Under the pieces are notes generated by a model. The model was not told the DNA's origin. It did not search any database and worked only from the letters and a program-made list of their open reading frames with translations. Shown one piece after another: positions 40,994 to 50,345 of a stretch of 64,000 bases of DNA. Both the position numbers and the translations under genes were made by a program. The stretch covers positions 1 to 64,000 of the forward strand of contig JAFGOB010000001.1 in NCBI GenBank assembly GCA_016926695.1, written 5' to 3'. Origin of the DNA: Dehalococcoidales bacterium. GTDB taxonomy: Bacteria; Chloroflexota; Dehalococcoidia; Dehalococcoidales; UBA3254. Each line of letters opens with the position of its first letter. The stretch's first letter is position 1.

Positions 40994-42505
40994 ATGCTTC
41001 GTATAACCAAAACAGAAAATGGAATGGTCCGGGGACTTCCCGCTGCCGATCCCAGAATCACTGTTTTCAAAGGAATACCCTTTGCGGCCCCACCTGTAGG
41101 AGAACTGCGATGGAGAGCTCCTCAAACGGCCAATGACTGGCAAGGCGTCCGTGTGTGTTTGGAATTTATGCCCATCGCGATGCAGCGAATTCCGGGTGAA
41201 GATCCACAGGCCTTTTACGCGAAGGAATGGCACGTAGAGCCGGAAGTGGCAATGGATGAAGATTGTCTCTATCTTAATATCTGGACAAACGCCAAAACCG
41301 GTAATGAAAAAATGCCAGTCATGGTCTGGATATTTGGTGGCGGTCTGGTGGAGGGGTACCCATATGAAATGGAGTTTGACGGCGAGCGTATTGCACGCCG
41401 TGGCGTTATTCTTGTTTCGATTAATTACCGTCTCAATGTATTCGGATTTTTGACTCATCCGGAAATAATAAAGAACTCCCCCGATGGGTTTATGGCAAAC
41501 TGGGGCTATCTCGACCAGAAGGCCGGCATAGATTGGGTACGGCGCAACATTGCCAATTTTGGTGGAGACCCCAATAATATCACGATTTTCGGTCAATCGG
41601 CAGGCGGCGGAAGTGTTCTGGCCCACTTGAACTCTCCCATGGCAAGAGGCGCTTTTGAAAAGGCTATCATACAGTCTGGAGGCGGTATCAATATTAAGGG
41701 GTTATTCGAGAAGATGGGGCCGCATCTTGACCTTCAGGGATTGGCGAAGCAGGGTGAAGCATTTTTCGACTATATCGGCGCCAGGAATCTGGCTGAGGCC
41801 AGGGCAATGGATGCTAAGATCGTTATGGCCAAACATACTCAATTCGATAAACACTGGAACCCGGTTATTGACGGAAAGTATATAGTTGAAGATTCATCTA
41901 AGAGCATAAGGGCCGGGCATCAACACAGGATTCCGATTATGATAGGCTCGACGAAGGATGAATTTCTCTTCGGTCCACCGGACGACAATATCGAAGCCTG
42001 GACCAAAGCAAATTATCCGGAAATTGCCAGTGAATTCTGTAAACTGGTGCTGGAAAAAGCCTCCACCGAAAAGATAAGCCTTCAACGGGCGGCGATGAGA
42101 AACGGCTTTGAGCTTTCCGCCCTTCTATTCTGCCAGACTGTGGCCGAACAGGGGCAACAGACAGTCTTCAGCTATCGCTTCGGTCCGGAAATTCCTGGCG
42201 ACAACGCAGGTGCTTTCCACTCCTCCGATCTCTGGTTTGAATTTGAAACACTGGCCAAATGCTGGCGTCCTTTTAAAGGTAAACACTACGACCTGGCGCG
42301 CCAGATATGCAGCTATTGGACGAATTTTGCAAAAAATGGTGACCCGAATGGACTTGATGCGGATGGTACGCCGATGCCGGAATGGACCTCGTATACTTCT
42401 AAATCGCCGCTGGTGATGGAATTTCTTGATGGCCCCGTAATGGAGAAACAGCAAAGTAGATTGATAAAGCTTTTACTTGAATATAATAAAATGTTATTAT
42501 CATAA
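40994..42505 (+). CDS. Type-B carboxylesterase (second of three)
   Basis: Product of 503 aa from the ATG at 40994 (AAAGGAG); a TTG 6 bp earlier is less likely. Motifs: FKGIPFAAPPVGELRW, EDCLYLNIWT, the oxyanion-hole segment FGGGLVEGYPY (usually GGGF), FGQSAGGG with Gln instead of Glu before Ser, acid in GSTKDEFLFG and His in GAFHSSDLWFEF. Complete triad, no signal peptide. It sits between the glycyl-radical activase and a flavodoxin-like gene within the rightward core cluster, suggesting an ester is a pathway substrate or intermediate. Confidence 0.9.
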   Translation: MLRITKTENGMVRGLPAADPRITVFKGIPFAAPPVGELRWRAPQTANDWQGVRVCLEFMPIAMQRIPGEDPQAFYAKEWHVEPEVAMDEDCLYLNIWTNAKTGNEKMPVMVWIFGGGLVEGYPYEMEFDGERIARRGVILVSINYRLNVFGFLTHPEIIKNSPDGFMANWGYLDQKAGIDWVRRNIANFGGDPNNITIFGQSAGGGSVLAHLNSPMARGAFEKAIIQSGGGINIKGLFEKMGPHLDLQGLAKQGEAFFDYIGARNLAEARAMDAKIVMAKHTQFDKHWNPVIDGKYIVEDSSKSIRAGHQHRIPIMIGSTKDEFLFGPPDDNIEAWTKANYPEIASEFCKLVLEKASTEKISLQRAAMRNGFELSALLFCQTVAEQGQQTVFSYRFGPEIPGDNAGAFHSSDLWFEFETLAKCWRPFKGKHYDLARQICSYWTNFAKNGDPNGLDADGTPMPEWTSYTSKSPLVMEFLDGPVMEKQQSRLIKLLLEYNKMLLS

Positions 42506-42541
42506 AGATCTTTTAAATACCTGAATTTGAGAGAGGTAAAG

Positions 42542-43189
42542 ATGAGTAAAAGATGTCTGATCACCTATTCTTCAATAACCGGCAATACAGAAAAAGTTGC
42601 ATTGAGGTTTAAAAAAACATTTGAGGAAAGGGGCTGGCTGTGCGATATTTTCAAAGTAGGCAAAAAGGCTGATGATATTCTCAGACCTTCCTTTAATGTC
42701 CGTGCATATGATTTCATATGCGCTGGATCAGGCCTTAGAGCGCATTTACCTTATAATGAAATATTGAATATGCTAAGAGGATTTCGAACCGGGATGGACC
42801 CTCGCATTACCTTGAGAAACAGAGATGAAACGATTCCTTATATTACCGAACCGATAGCCGATATTCCTCCTCATAAAAGTGCCAGGACTGATCATAAGAA
42901 AATTATCCTGGGACCTGATTCCCCCAAATCCGTTGTTTTCATCACCTACGCCGGATATGAATTCGGGCCTAAGGAAGCATTACCTGCCGTGCAGCTATTA
43001 GCCCTCGAACTGGAGCATATCGGTTTCCAGTTTATCGGAAAATTTTGCTGCCCGGGCAAATACATTGACGACCCCATGCTCAGAACTTTCCACGGGGATA
43101 TCCGTGATAGACCCAACGAGAAAGATCTGCTGAAAGCACAGCTCTTTATTGAAGAAAAGCTCGAGGAAATAGCTGACAGGACAAAATAG
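42542..43189 (+). CDS. Flavodoxin-like protein
   Basis: Product of 215 aa from the ATG at 42542, following GAGAGG. The first strand and FMN phosphate loop read CLITYSSITGNTEKVALRF (Thr/Ser-x-Thr-Gly-Asn-Thr is the flavodoxin signature). A second flavin-binding segment is CAGSGLRAHLPY and a third strand SVVFITYAGYEFGP. It is longer than a simple flavodoxin (~150 aa), with an insertion of ~45 residues. A likely job is one-electron donation to the radical-SAM activase or to the ATP-driven reductase in the same cluster, which is inference from location. Confidence 0.78.
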   Translation: MSKRCLITYSSITGNTEKVALRFKKTFEERGWLCDIFKVGKKADDILRPSFNVRAYDFICAGSGLRAHLPYNEILNMLRGFRTGMDPRITLRNRDETIPYITEPIADIPPHKSARTDHKKIILGPDSPKSVVFITYAGYEFGPKEALPAVQLLALELEHIGFQFIGKFCCPGKYIDDPMLRTFHGDIRDRPNEKDLLKAQLFIEEKLEEIADRTK

Positions 43190-43218
43190 TCTAATTCACA
43201 AAAAGGAGTATAAAACCT

Positions 43219-44160
43219 ATGAGCATCGTGAATTCAGTTCTCGGACCTCTCGATACTAAAAAACTCGGCTTTACATTAATGCATGAACATGTGGTGAGTC
43301 AGGGTTTTGTTGCACGGGATTATCCCGAGCTTTTCGGCGAGCGGTTTTTAGACCGGATTATTGATGGAGTGGCAGCGGCCAAAAAAGGTGGAGTTGATAC
43401 GATTGTAGATGCAACTACTTTCGATCTAGGGCGGGATGTGTCCCTTCTGGCTGAGATTGCCCGGCGAACCGGGGTCAACATCATAGCCTGCACCGGATGG
43501 TGGATGAACTTCCCTCAGTATTTAACCGGAACAACTCCTGACTTGTATGCGGACCTGTTCGTCCGGGAAATTCAGGAAGGTATTGCCGGTACAGGAATCA
43601 AGGCCGGCATTCTTAAATCGGCTGCTGATTTTGGCGGCGTTACGGCCGAAGGGGAAATAATGCTACGCGCTGTAGCCAGAGCACACCTCAGGACTCAAGT
43701 TCCAATCATATTGCATTCATATGCGCCGGAGCAAGTAGCAAGGAAACAACTGGCAATTCTTAAGGATGAGGGTGTTGACCTGAAAAGGGTGGCAGTGGAC
43801 CATGTAAATGATACCCGGGACATGGAGTACATTATGTGGCTGCTGGAACAGGGATGCTTCCTCGGAATGGACCGCTATCCGGGCATGCACCTCAGTGCCC
43901 ATGCCCGCACGGAAACACTAAAGTGGCTAATTGATGCCGGTTGGACTGAACGACTTCTTCCCTCACATGACTTCGGTTTGGCTACTCCTTTGACTTTTTA
44001 TCCCCCTGAAGTGAAAAAAAGTAATGAGAAAGGCAATCCGTACGGCTATCTTTATATCAAAAAGGTGGTCTTGCCTCAACTTAAAGAGATGGGAGTGCCG
44101 AAAGTAATATTAGACACTTTATGTGTAAACAGCCCAAGAAATTTTTTTGAAGGTCTGTAA
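43219..44160 (+). CDS. Phosphotriesterase-family amidohydrolase
   Basis: Product of 313 aa with the binuclear-metal motifs of the PTE branch of amidohydrolases: HEH near residue 22, the bridging (carboxylated) Lys in GILKSAAD (~136), His in ILHSYAP and DHVNDT, and Asp in SHDFG. The N-terminal SVLGPLDTKKLGFTLMHEH is typical of PTE-like lactonases (PLL) and phosphotriesterase homology proteins. A lactonase or esterase is more likely than organophosphate hydrolysis in this context. Strong ribosome site (AAAAGGAG). It ends the rightward core cluster; no terminator was seen in the 156 bp that follow. Confidence 0.86.
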   Translation: MSIVNSVLGPLDTKKLGFTLMHEHVVSQGFVARDYPELFGERFLDRIIDGVAAAKKGGVDTIVDATTFDLGRDVSLLAEIARRTGVNIIACTGWWMNFPQYLTGTTPDLYADLFVREIQEGIAGTGIKAGILKSAADFGGVTAEGEIMLRAVARAHLRTQVPIILHSYAPEQVARKQLAILKDEGVDLKRVAVDHVNDTRDMEYIMWLLEQGCFLGMDRYPGMHLSAHARTETLKWLIDAGWTERLLPSHDFGLATPLTFYPPEVKKSNEKGNPYGYLYIKKVVLPQLKEMGVPKVILDTLCVNSPRNFFEGL

Positions 44161-44316
44161 AGATATATATATGCCAGTGGACCATTAGTACGAAAAATCG
44201 CTGATAACCGAAAGATACAAACTTGCTGATGCCATCAAGTCATTTGGTAAAACGACGAATTTAAAGCTGAATCGCGTCAAATCTGTAACCGAAATATAAC
44301 AAAAATGGGCTTTTTT

Positions 44317-45084
44317 CTAACGGATTGTATACCCTCCATCTACTACAAGGTCGTGGCCAGTGGTATAGCTGGAAGCATCGGAAGCCAGGTAGATAAGCGC
44401 TCCCCGCAGTTCTTCCGGCTCACCCAGTCTGCCGAGTGGCGTGAGTGATTCCCAGGCAGGAAAAAGTCCGGACATGGAAGATAATGTCATCTCAGTCTTT
44501 ATATAGCCCGGGCTGATGGAATTGACGCGTATCCCGTGAGGAGCCCATTCGACAGCCATCGCTTGTGTCAGCATTACTACCCCCGCTTTAGAGGTGTTGT
44601 AAATAGCCTGCTTTTGTGGAACATTAACAACGCGTGCAGATATCGAACCGATATTTATGATGCTGCCACTTTTTTGCGGTATCATGATATGGGCGGCTGC
44701 TTGCGAACAAAGAAAAACGCCCTTCATGTTAATGTCCATGATAAGGTCCCAGTCTTTTTCCGGCATCTCTTCTACTGGTTTCTGCATACTTATCCCTGCA
44801 TTATTCACGCAGATATCCAGGCGTCCGAATTCATTTACCACCCTATCGAACGCCTTTTTTACATCCTGATTCCTGGATACGTCCCCCTCTATAGTGATAC
44901 AACACCGGCGCATTTTCCGGATTTTTACAGCTACCTCTTCCAGGTTTTGTTCATGCAAGCCGAAAAGGGCAACATCACAGCCGACTTCTGCCAGCGTGCG
45001 TGCCAGCACCTTACCTATACCCCGCCCAGCCCCTGTTACCAGAGCTTTCCTGCCTTTGATATCAAACAATTTTTCGATTCTCAT
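44317..45084 (-). CDS. Short-chain dehydrogenase/reductase
   Basis: Product of 255 aa from the ATG at 45082-45084 (GAGGATAGT upstream). SDR motifs: TGAGRGIGK, CVNNAGIS, INIGSISAR (catalytic Ser) and YNTSK. Strand 2 ends in ALFGLHEQ, without a clear acidic or basic cofactor discriminator. The C-terminal VDGGYTIR matches classical FabG-like enzymes. Relatives close to 3-oxoacyl reductases and gluconate/sugar-acid 5-dehydrogenases are common. It is the second gene of a short leftward unit whose first gene, an isomerase, is broken. Confidence 0.88.
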   Translation of the reverse strand: MRIEKLFDIKGRKALVTGAGRGIGKVLARTLAEVGCDVALFGLHEQNLEEVAVKIRKMRRCCITIEGDVSRNQDVKKAFDRVVNEFGRLDICVNNAGISMQKPVEEMPEKDWDLIMDINMKGVFLCSQAAAHIMIPQKSGSIINIGSISARVVNVPQKQAIYNTSKAGVVMLTQAMAVEWAPHGIRVNSISPGYIKTEMTLSSMSGLFPAWESLTPLGRLGEPEELRGALIYLASDASSYTTGHDLVVDGGYTIR

Positions 45085-45101
45085 ACTATCCTCTATAAAC
45101 A

Positions 45102-45751
45102 CTAATTCAGGGAGGTCTCAATTCTTTTTAGATTAGCCAGCCCCTGCACTGCCAGCTCTTCGCCGGTATCTGCAAATTTCCTCCAGATAGCGCAAAGTCG
45201 GTTAAGTTCCTCAAAACTGGGGCTAAAAGATTCTATGGTCAACGGCCCGCTAAAACCAATTTTCTTAAGGGCGTTAAAAATTCTTTCCACGGGAGCAAAC
45301 CCGTGCCGAGAATACCGCGGTTATTCTCACAGACGTGTATATAACCCAGGTATTCTTTGCCGCAGGTATTTACAGCTTTACTAAAATTGGATTCCTCACG
45401 TATCATATGGAAAGCATCGAGATGGACTTTAATGTTACCTGTACCCACAGCTTTACAGTACTTGACAGCGTCTTCGGCGACATTAATATCAACCATCTTT
45501 TTCATTGTCTCGATGCCATGCTGCCTGACTTTTGCTTCAGGAGAAATCAGATCGCTATCGGCAGACAGGCCTATGGTAGTTACGGGCGTGTTTCCCACCT
45601 CTTTAATCTTTTTTACTACCTTCCTGGCAGGGAACCGCTCCGGGTGGCTGACGTTAATGTCGATTGCATCGAACCCCAGGTCTTTTGCTTTTTCAATCAA
45701 AGGCAGGTCTTTTTCCGTAAACTCTTCCGTCCAGATCAGCGAATCTTCCAT
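45102..45751 (-). pseudogene. Sugar-phosphate isomerase/epimerase-like gene with deletion and frameshift
   Basis: A TIM-barrel isomerase/epimerase (D-tagatose-3-epimerase type) split over two frames. The first (45751 to ~45290) has LGFDAIDINVSHP, TTIGLSADSDLISPEA, IKVHLDAFHM and YIHVCENNRGILGTG. After a frameshift near 45285-45300 the second (to 45102) continues with IFNALKKIGFSGPLTIESFSP and GLANLKRI. Between VDINVAEDA and VKYCKAVG some 70 residues expected in the family, including a metal-binding Glu strand, are missing, and the N-terminal strand is also absent. Three lesions make it non-functional. Confidence 0.78.
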
Positions 45752-45968
45752 GTTCGGATTATCTTTTAATTATAGCTTTGTTAGGATTATAGTGTAAGTA
45801 ACCGGAAAAACTGGTTTTGGTCTCCTAAAAGTCTCAGGAAAATGCGTGAATGCTTTCAAGGTTTCCAAAAGTGGCTGGCCCTCAGCAAGCCTTCCATGTT
45901 AATCTGGCAGAAAAGCACATAAGTAATACCGGTAAAAAGATGAAGAACACCCAACTGGAGGACAAACA
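45752..45968. other. Divergent intergenic region
   Basis: 217 bp between the broken isomerase gene and the molybdoenzyme operon. It holds an AT-rich stretch near 45755-45805 that could supply promoters, but no convincing hexamer pair or dyad was found. Confidence 0.3.
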
Positions 45969-48422
45969 ATGACACAAAAACCGATTGTCAAGGTTGAGGG
46001 CGAAACCACTTACTATAGCTCCTGCAATTGTAATTGCGGTAGTGATAGCCACTGCGTCTTTAAAGTGCACATCAAAGATGGGATAGTTGTAGCTGTTGAG
46101 CCTGATGACAGGTATAACACTGGTATAGGCAGGGAAGACGAGGTATTGTCCGAGGCTGACCTGATAAAAAACCGAATCCAGAGAAGGCCGTGTGTGAAAG
46201 GGATGGTCTTTCACAAACAACTATACGATCCAGACAGGGTTCTCTATCCCATGAAAAGGACTCCCTGTGCCGGGCGCGGTGAAGGAAAATTCACCAGGAT
46301 ATCCTGGGATGAAGCCCTGACGACCATTGCCGGGAAGATGAAGGAAATCAGGGAGCGGTGGGGGCCTTATTCTATCTTGATACCCAAAGGACCCAACGCT
46401 GTGGCGGAACGGCTCTTCTCATTCTGGGGGGCAGGCGTAAGCACCTGGGGCTATTCTTCAGCTGATGCTATAAGGCTGGCAACTCCTCTTGTTTTTGGCC
46501 AACCTGGAGGGGCGGCATCAAGTTCAGCGGCGGATTTCCTGGTTAATTCCAAATTGATCGTTATCTGGGGTTACGATCCGGCTATGGGTTCCATAGGACC
46601 GGGGTATCAATTTGCCTGGTTTCTAAAACTTGCCCGGGAGAGAGGCAAAAAGGTTATAATCTTCGACCCGAGATACACCCCGGCTGCTGAAGTTATCGCA
46701 GACCAGTGGATACCGATAAAGCCTGGAACGGATTGTGCCATGTTCATGGCGATGGCGCACGTTCTGTTCCAGGAGGATTTATGGAACAAAGAGTTTGTTG
46801 CCCGTTATGTTGAACCTGAGGGATTCGAGAAATGGAGGAAATATATCCTCGGAACGGAGGACGGAACCAGTAAGAGCCCGGAATGGGCTGAATACATTTG
46901 TGCTGTGCCCGCAGAGACTATCCGGGCGCTGGTTCACTTGACCATAAAGGAAAGCCCGGCCTGGCTCTTCTCAAGTATCGGGGTGTACAGGAAGAGTCGC
47001 GGAGAAAACGCAGCGAGAGCCTTTGCGGCTTTGCAGGCGATGAGGGGCGCCTGGGGCGCTCCAGGAATGGGCGTTGTACTGGGGCCTGTTGGACCAGAGA
47101 ATCCCGCGCCGATATCAGCCCAGCTATCGTCATCCTGGGGACCGAAAGGAGAGTATCATGTTCCCATTTTGTATCGCTGTCATTACTGGGACCAGGCGGT
47201 TTTACTTCTGGATAAAGTAAGGAGCGGTGAACTCAGTGAGCAGGACTATATCAGGATGGTGGGCTGGAGAGATGAAGCAGCTATACTGAAAGATTTCAAT
47301 CCCAGAATGCTTTTTTGGGGTGGCGAATCTCAGTACGGCGCCAACTACCTGGTAACGCAGTTTGAATCGCCCGGCAGCCAGATACTGGCTATAGAAAAAA
47401 TGGAATTCATCGTTTCTATGAACAGCATGATTACACCTTCCGCCAGATATGCCGACATAATTCTACCCGTCCAGGACTGGATGTGGGAGGAAAAAAACGT
47501 TGTCAAGAGCAATGAAGGATTTGCATCTATTAATTACTGCGCGGGGTTGGCCAGGCCCCCGGGTGAGGTTAAACCTAGAATATGGGTCTTGACCAGGCTG
47601 GCTGAGAAACTGGGCGTGGATCCGGTCAAGTTTTTTCCGTATTATACCACCGATGAAAACTGGGATAAGGATTGGGAAAGATACCAGAAAGATATTTATC
47701 AAAATATTGTGAATCAGTATAAACAAAAAGGAGTTGACGTACAAACCTGGGAAAAATTCATCGGGGGAGAATTTATAAATTGTGATGAACTGAGGGGTGA
47801 AAAGCCCTTTGTTGGTTTTGATAGGCAAATAAAGGAAGGTAAACCCTTCAATACAGCCTCGGGCAAGATTGAAATCTATTCCAGTTATCTCGCCGATGAA
47901 TCCAATAGAGGCAAGGCTCAGCACTTTGATGCTCATGGCAGGCTGTATCAGTATATTCCCAGTGACTGGGGGTCCCTTACGCCGATGCCGGTCTATCAGA
48001 ATGCGGTTCGAGGAATGGACGACCCTCTGGTAAAAAAGTATCCCCTGCTGGTGATAACACCGCCCGGCAGGTACCGGGTCCACTCTTTATTCTGGACCAA
48101 TCCCTGGCTTAGAGACCAGGTCTACCAGCATAGAGTCTGGGTAAGCGCAGCCGACGCTGCAGCGAGGGGAATAAAAGACGGAGACATGGTTACGGTTTAC
48201 AATGATCGAGGTAGAATAGTAATGCCGGCTTATGTGACTGCCAGGATAATGCCTGGCATAATCGCTGTACGCAGCGGAGGGTGGTATGTCCCGGATGAAT
48301 CAGGCATCGATTTCGGGGCATCGGCCTCCAGCCTGCTAGGTGGGGATTTTGAGAGTTGCATAGCTCCAGCCAAGGCCACTACCATAGCCCAGTTGGAAAA
48401 GTATAAAGGAGCATTGCCATGA
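45969..48422 (+). CDS. Molybdopterin oxidoreductase, DMSO-reductase family catalytic subunit
   Basis: Product of 817 aa. The N-terminal [4Fe-4S] domain has CNCNCGSDSHC plus RRPCVKG, then VLYPMKR and FTRISWDEAL, which is typical of the family. SADAIRLATP, LIVIWGYDPA, FDPRYTP and the C-terminal MGD domain (WVSAADAAARGIKDGDMVTVYNDRG) follow. There is no twin-arginine signal, so the enzyme is cytoplasmic, unlike most DmsA-type reductases. Cytoplasmic two-subunit relatives include pyrogallol transhydroxylase. WGYSSAD may hold the Mo-ligating Ser. It overlaps its ferredoxin subunit gene by 4 bp. Hydroxylation, transhydroxylation or reduction of an organic substrate is likely; which one is unknown. 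Confidence 0.87.
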   Translation: MTQKPIVKVEGETTYYSSCNCNCGSDSHCVFKVHIKDGIVVAVEPDDRYNTGIGREDEVLSEADLIKNRIQRRPCVKGMVFHKQLYDPDRVLYPMKRTPCAGRGEGKFTRISWDEALTTIAGKMKEIRERWGPYSILIPKGPNAVAERLFSFWGAGVSTWGYSSADAIRLATPLVFGQPGGAASSSAADFLVNSKLIVIWGYDPAMGSIGPGYQFAWFLKLARERGKKVIIFDPRYTPAAEVIADQWIPIKPGTDCAMFMAMAHVLFQEDLWNKEFVARYVEPEGFEKWRKYILGTEDGTSKSPEWAEYICAVPAETIRALVHLTIKESPAWLFSSIGVYRKSRGENAARAFAALQAMRGAWGAPGMGVVLGPVGPENPAPISAQLSSSWGPKGEYHVPILYRCHYWDQAVLLLDKVRSGELSEQDYIRMVGWRDEAAILKDFNPRMLFWGGESQYGANYLVTQFESPGSQILAIEKMEFIVSMNSMITPSARYADIILPVQDWMWEEKNVVKSNEGFASINYCAGLARPPGEVKPRIWVLTRLAEKLGVDPVKFFPYYTTDENWDKDWERYQKDIYQNIVNQYKQKGVDVQTWEKFIGGEFINCDELRGEKPFVGFDRQIKEGKPFNTASGKIEIYSSYLADESNRGKAQHFDAHGRLYQYIPSDWGSLTPMPVYQNAVRGMDDPLVKKYPLLVITPPGRYRVHSLFWTNPWLRDQVYQHRVWVSAADAAARGIKDGDMVTVYNDRGRIVMPAYVTARIMPGIIAVRSGGWYVPDESGIDFGASASSLLGGDFESCIAPAKATTIAQLEKYKGALP

Positions 48423-49174
48423 CCCAGTATGGTTTCTTTTTTGACCAGAGCCGATGTACCGGCTGTAATACCTGCACGCTTGCCTGCATGCAGTGGCACA
48501 ATATTCAGCCAGGCCAGGTAAGATGGATGCGAGTCTACCAATGGGAGAAGGGCGCATTTCCCAATACACGACTCCATATTCTGGCTGTTCCCTGCTACCA
48601 TTGTGAAAACCCTGTTTGCATAGACGCCTGTACGCACGGAGCGATTTACAAGGAGCCGAAATTTGGCGCCGTGCTGGTAGACCCTGAGAAGTGCACTGGC
48701 GACCGCAACTGCTGGAAAGCCTGCCCCTACGGATCACCTCAATTCTACAGCGATGAATCCGGCAGTAAAATGTCCAAGTGCAACATGTGCATCGACCGGC
48801 TGGAGCAGGGAGCCAAACCGATCTGTGTTACAAGCTGCTCCATGAGGGCACTTGAGTTTGCTCCGATCGAGGAACTGACACGGAAATATGATAACCTGAG
48901 GATGCTCGAAGACATGCCGAAAGATACTATTACCAGACCGGCGGTTGTTTTCAAACCGGCCGATCCTAAAATCCAGGTCTTGCCCTGGGACTCATCCAGG
49001 GCTCTTAAACTATGGCAGAAGAGACAACTTCACCAGGGTGAGTCTTTGCCTGACATATTCGCGTTAGAGTCGGACGTTACCGAAGTGCCACAGGATATTG
49101 TTGGGCGGAACCGGCTCGTGCTAAAGGCTAAAACCAGTACCGAGTTGAAATACTATACAACAGATAATGAATAA
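48419..49174 (+). CDS. Four-cluster ferredoxin subunit of the molybdoenzyme
   Basis: Product of 251 aa, DmsB/NrfC-like electron-transfer subunit. Cysteine groups are CTGCNTCTLACMQ (cluster 1), CYHCENPVCIDAC, CTGDRNCWKACPYG and CNMCIDRLEQGAKPIC...C. The third group lacks one Cys of the usual CxGCxxC (CTGDRNC), so one cluster may be modified. A ~100-residue C-terminal extension follows with no recognised domain. It starts with ATGA overlapping the catalytic subunit stop, giving coupled translation. No membrane anchor gene follows, consistent with a soluble heterodimer. Confidence 0.87.
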   Translation: MTQYGFFFDQSRCTGCNTCTLACMQWHNIQPGQVRWMRVYQWEKGAFPNTRLHILAVPCYHCENPVCIDACTHGAIYKEPKFGAVLVDPEKCTGDRNCWKACPYGSPQFYSDESGSKMSKCNMCIDRLEQGAKPICVTSCSMRALEFAPIEELTRKYDNLRMLEDMPKDTITRPAVVFKPADPKIQVLPWDSSRALKLWQKRQLHQGESLPDIFALESDVTEVPQDIVGRNRLVLKAKTSTELKYYTTDNE

Positions 49175-49248
49175 GAACGGGGGAGATCCGAATTCCATTC
49201 TCTTTAAAAATATAACCAGAAATATTTACGAATATTATCGGGAGGATT

Positions 49249-50319
49249 ATGTCAAAACCCTTTGAACCTTTTACGATCAATCGAATGCAAATCAAAAATC
49301 GTTTTGTTCGATCTGCTACCATGGATAATATGGGCTCCGACAGTATGGTTACTGAAGCTCAATTGGAACTGTATCGCGATCTGTCGCTTGGCGAAGTAGG
49401 TTTGATTATCAGCAGCGGTATCTTTCCCAGTATAAACGGTCAAGCGGGCAAAGGACAACTCGGAGCTCATACCGATGAGACCATTCCATCGCTGAAAAAG
49501 ATAGCTGATATGGTCCATAAAAATAATGGCAAGGTAGCGGCACAATTACTGCATGGCGGCTGGCAGTGTAATCCGGAGCTTACGGGTCAACAACCGATCG
49601 GACCATCAGCATTGATTCATCCCTTCAGAGGAATTCCTATAAAAGGTCTTTCGATAGATGAAGTTTATGAAGAGATTGAGCGCTTTGTGCAGGCAGGGCG
49701 AAGACTAATCGAAGCCGGTTTTGATGCTATCCAGTTTCATGGTGCTCACAGTTGGCTTATCAGTGCCTTTCTTTCACCGGTAACCAATAAAAGAGAGGAT
49801 GAGTTCGGAGGTTCAGCGAAGAAGCGGGCGAATTTTGTCATACAAATATATAAGGGAATCCGCCGGATTGCCGGTCCGGATTACCCTGTATTCATCAAGC
49901 TGGGATTAAAAGACTATCACTCTCAGGGGAAATCCTTAGATGAAGGCCTAAAAACAGCTGCTATTTTTGAAGAAATAGGTATGGACGCTATTGAGATAAG
50001 CGAAGGGGTGGAAGAGGAGCGCAGTCATCACATCAGGTTGGGTGCCCTTTTTCCCTACTATCTGGATGAGTGTCGTCAGGCACGCAGGGTTTTAAAGCAA
50101 CCGATTATTCTGGTTGGTGGAATGAGGCAGCTCAAAGATGTTGAACAGGTCCTTGAGGAAGATATTGCCGACGCTGTTTCGATGTGCCGTCCATTTGTTA
50201 TGGACCGATATATTGTTAAGAAATTCCATCAAGGTGTCGCCACAAGTTCGGCCTGTACGTCCTGTAATGGCTGTACCGGATTGAATCGTACTACCCTTCG
50301 ATGCGTTCTTCCTGATTGA
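49249..50319 (+). CDS. Old-yellow-enzyme family NADH:flavin oxidoreductase
   Basis: Product of 356 aa, the FMN-binding TIM barrel of OYE / 2,4-dienoyl-CoA reductase N-terminal domains. MQIKNRFVRSATMDNMG, AAQLLHGGWQ, FHGAHSWLISAFLSP (active-site His pair, canonical HxAHGYL with Ser-Trp instead), NKREDEFGGS and VGGMR are diagnostic. The C-terminus is cysteine-rich (CTSCNGCTGLNRTTLRC). In 2,4-dienoyl-CoA-reductase-type proteins this segment binds a [4Fe-4S] cluster, but the second FAD/NAD domain is absent here. It probably reduces an activated C=C bond. Same strand as and 74 bp after the molybdoenzyme genes. Confidence 0.87.
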   Translation: MSKPFEPFTINRMQIKNRFVRSATMDNMGSDSMVTEAQLELYRDLSLGEVGLIISSGIFPSINGQAGKGQLGAHTDETIPSLKKIADMVHKNNGKVAAQLLHGGWQCNPELTGQQPIGPSALIHPFRGIPIKGLSIDEVYEEIERFVQAGRRLIEAGFDAIQFHGAHSWLISAFLSPVTNKREDEFGGSAKKRANFVIQIYKGIRRIAGPDYPVFIKLGLKDYHSQGKSLDEGLKTAAIFEEIGMDAIEISEGVEEERSHHIRLGALFPYYLDECRQARRVLKQPIILVGGMRQLKDVEQVLEEDIADAVSMCRPFVMDRYIVKKFHQGVATSSACTSCNGCTGLNRTTLRCVLPD

Positions 50320-50345
50320 TGCGATAAGTCATAAAGGAGAAATCT

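Noticed and set aside
43219..44160. Organophosphate-degrading phosphotriesterase
   Set aside because: Metal ligands fit the superfamily, but most such genes encode lactonases or esterases and nothing nearby handles phosphotriesters.
44536..45105. 189-codon plus-strand frame opposite the SDR
   Set aside because: Antisense to an SDR with intact motifs and rich in Tyr/His without any domain.
47463..48083. Long minus-strand frame inside the molybdoenzyme gene
   Set aside because: Antisense shadow of a well-conserved MGD-binding region.
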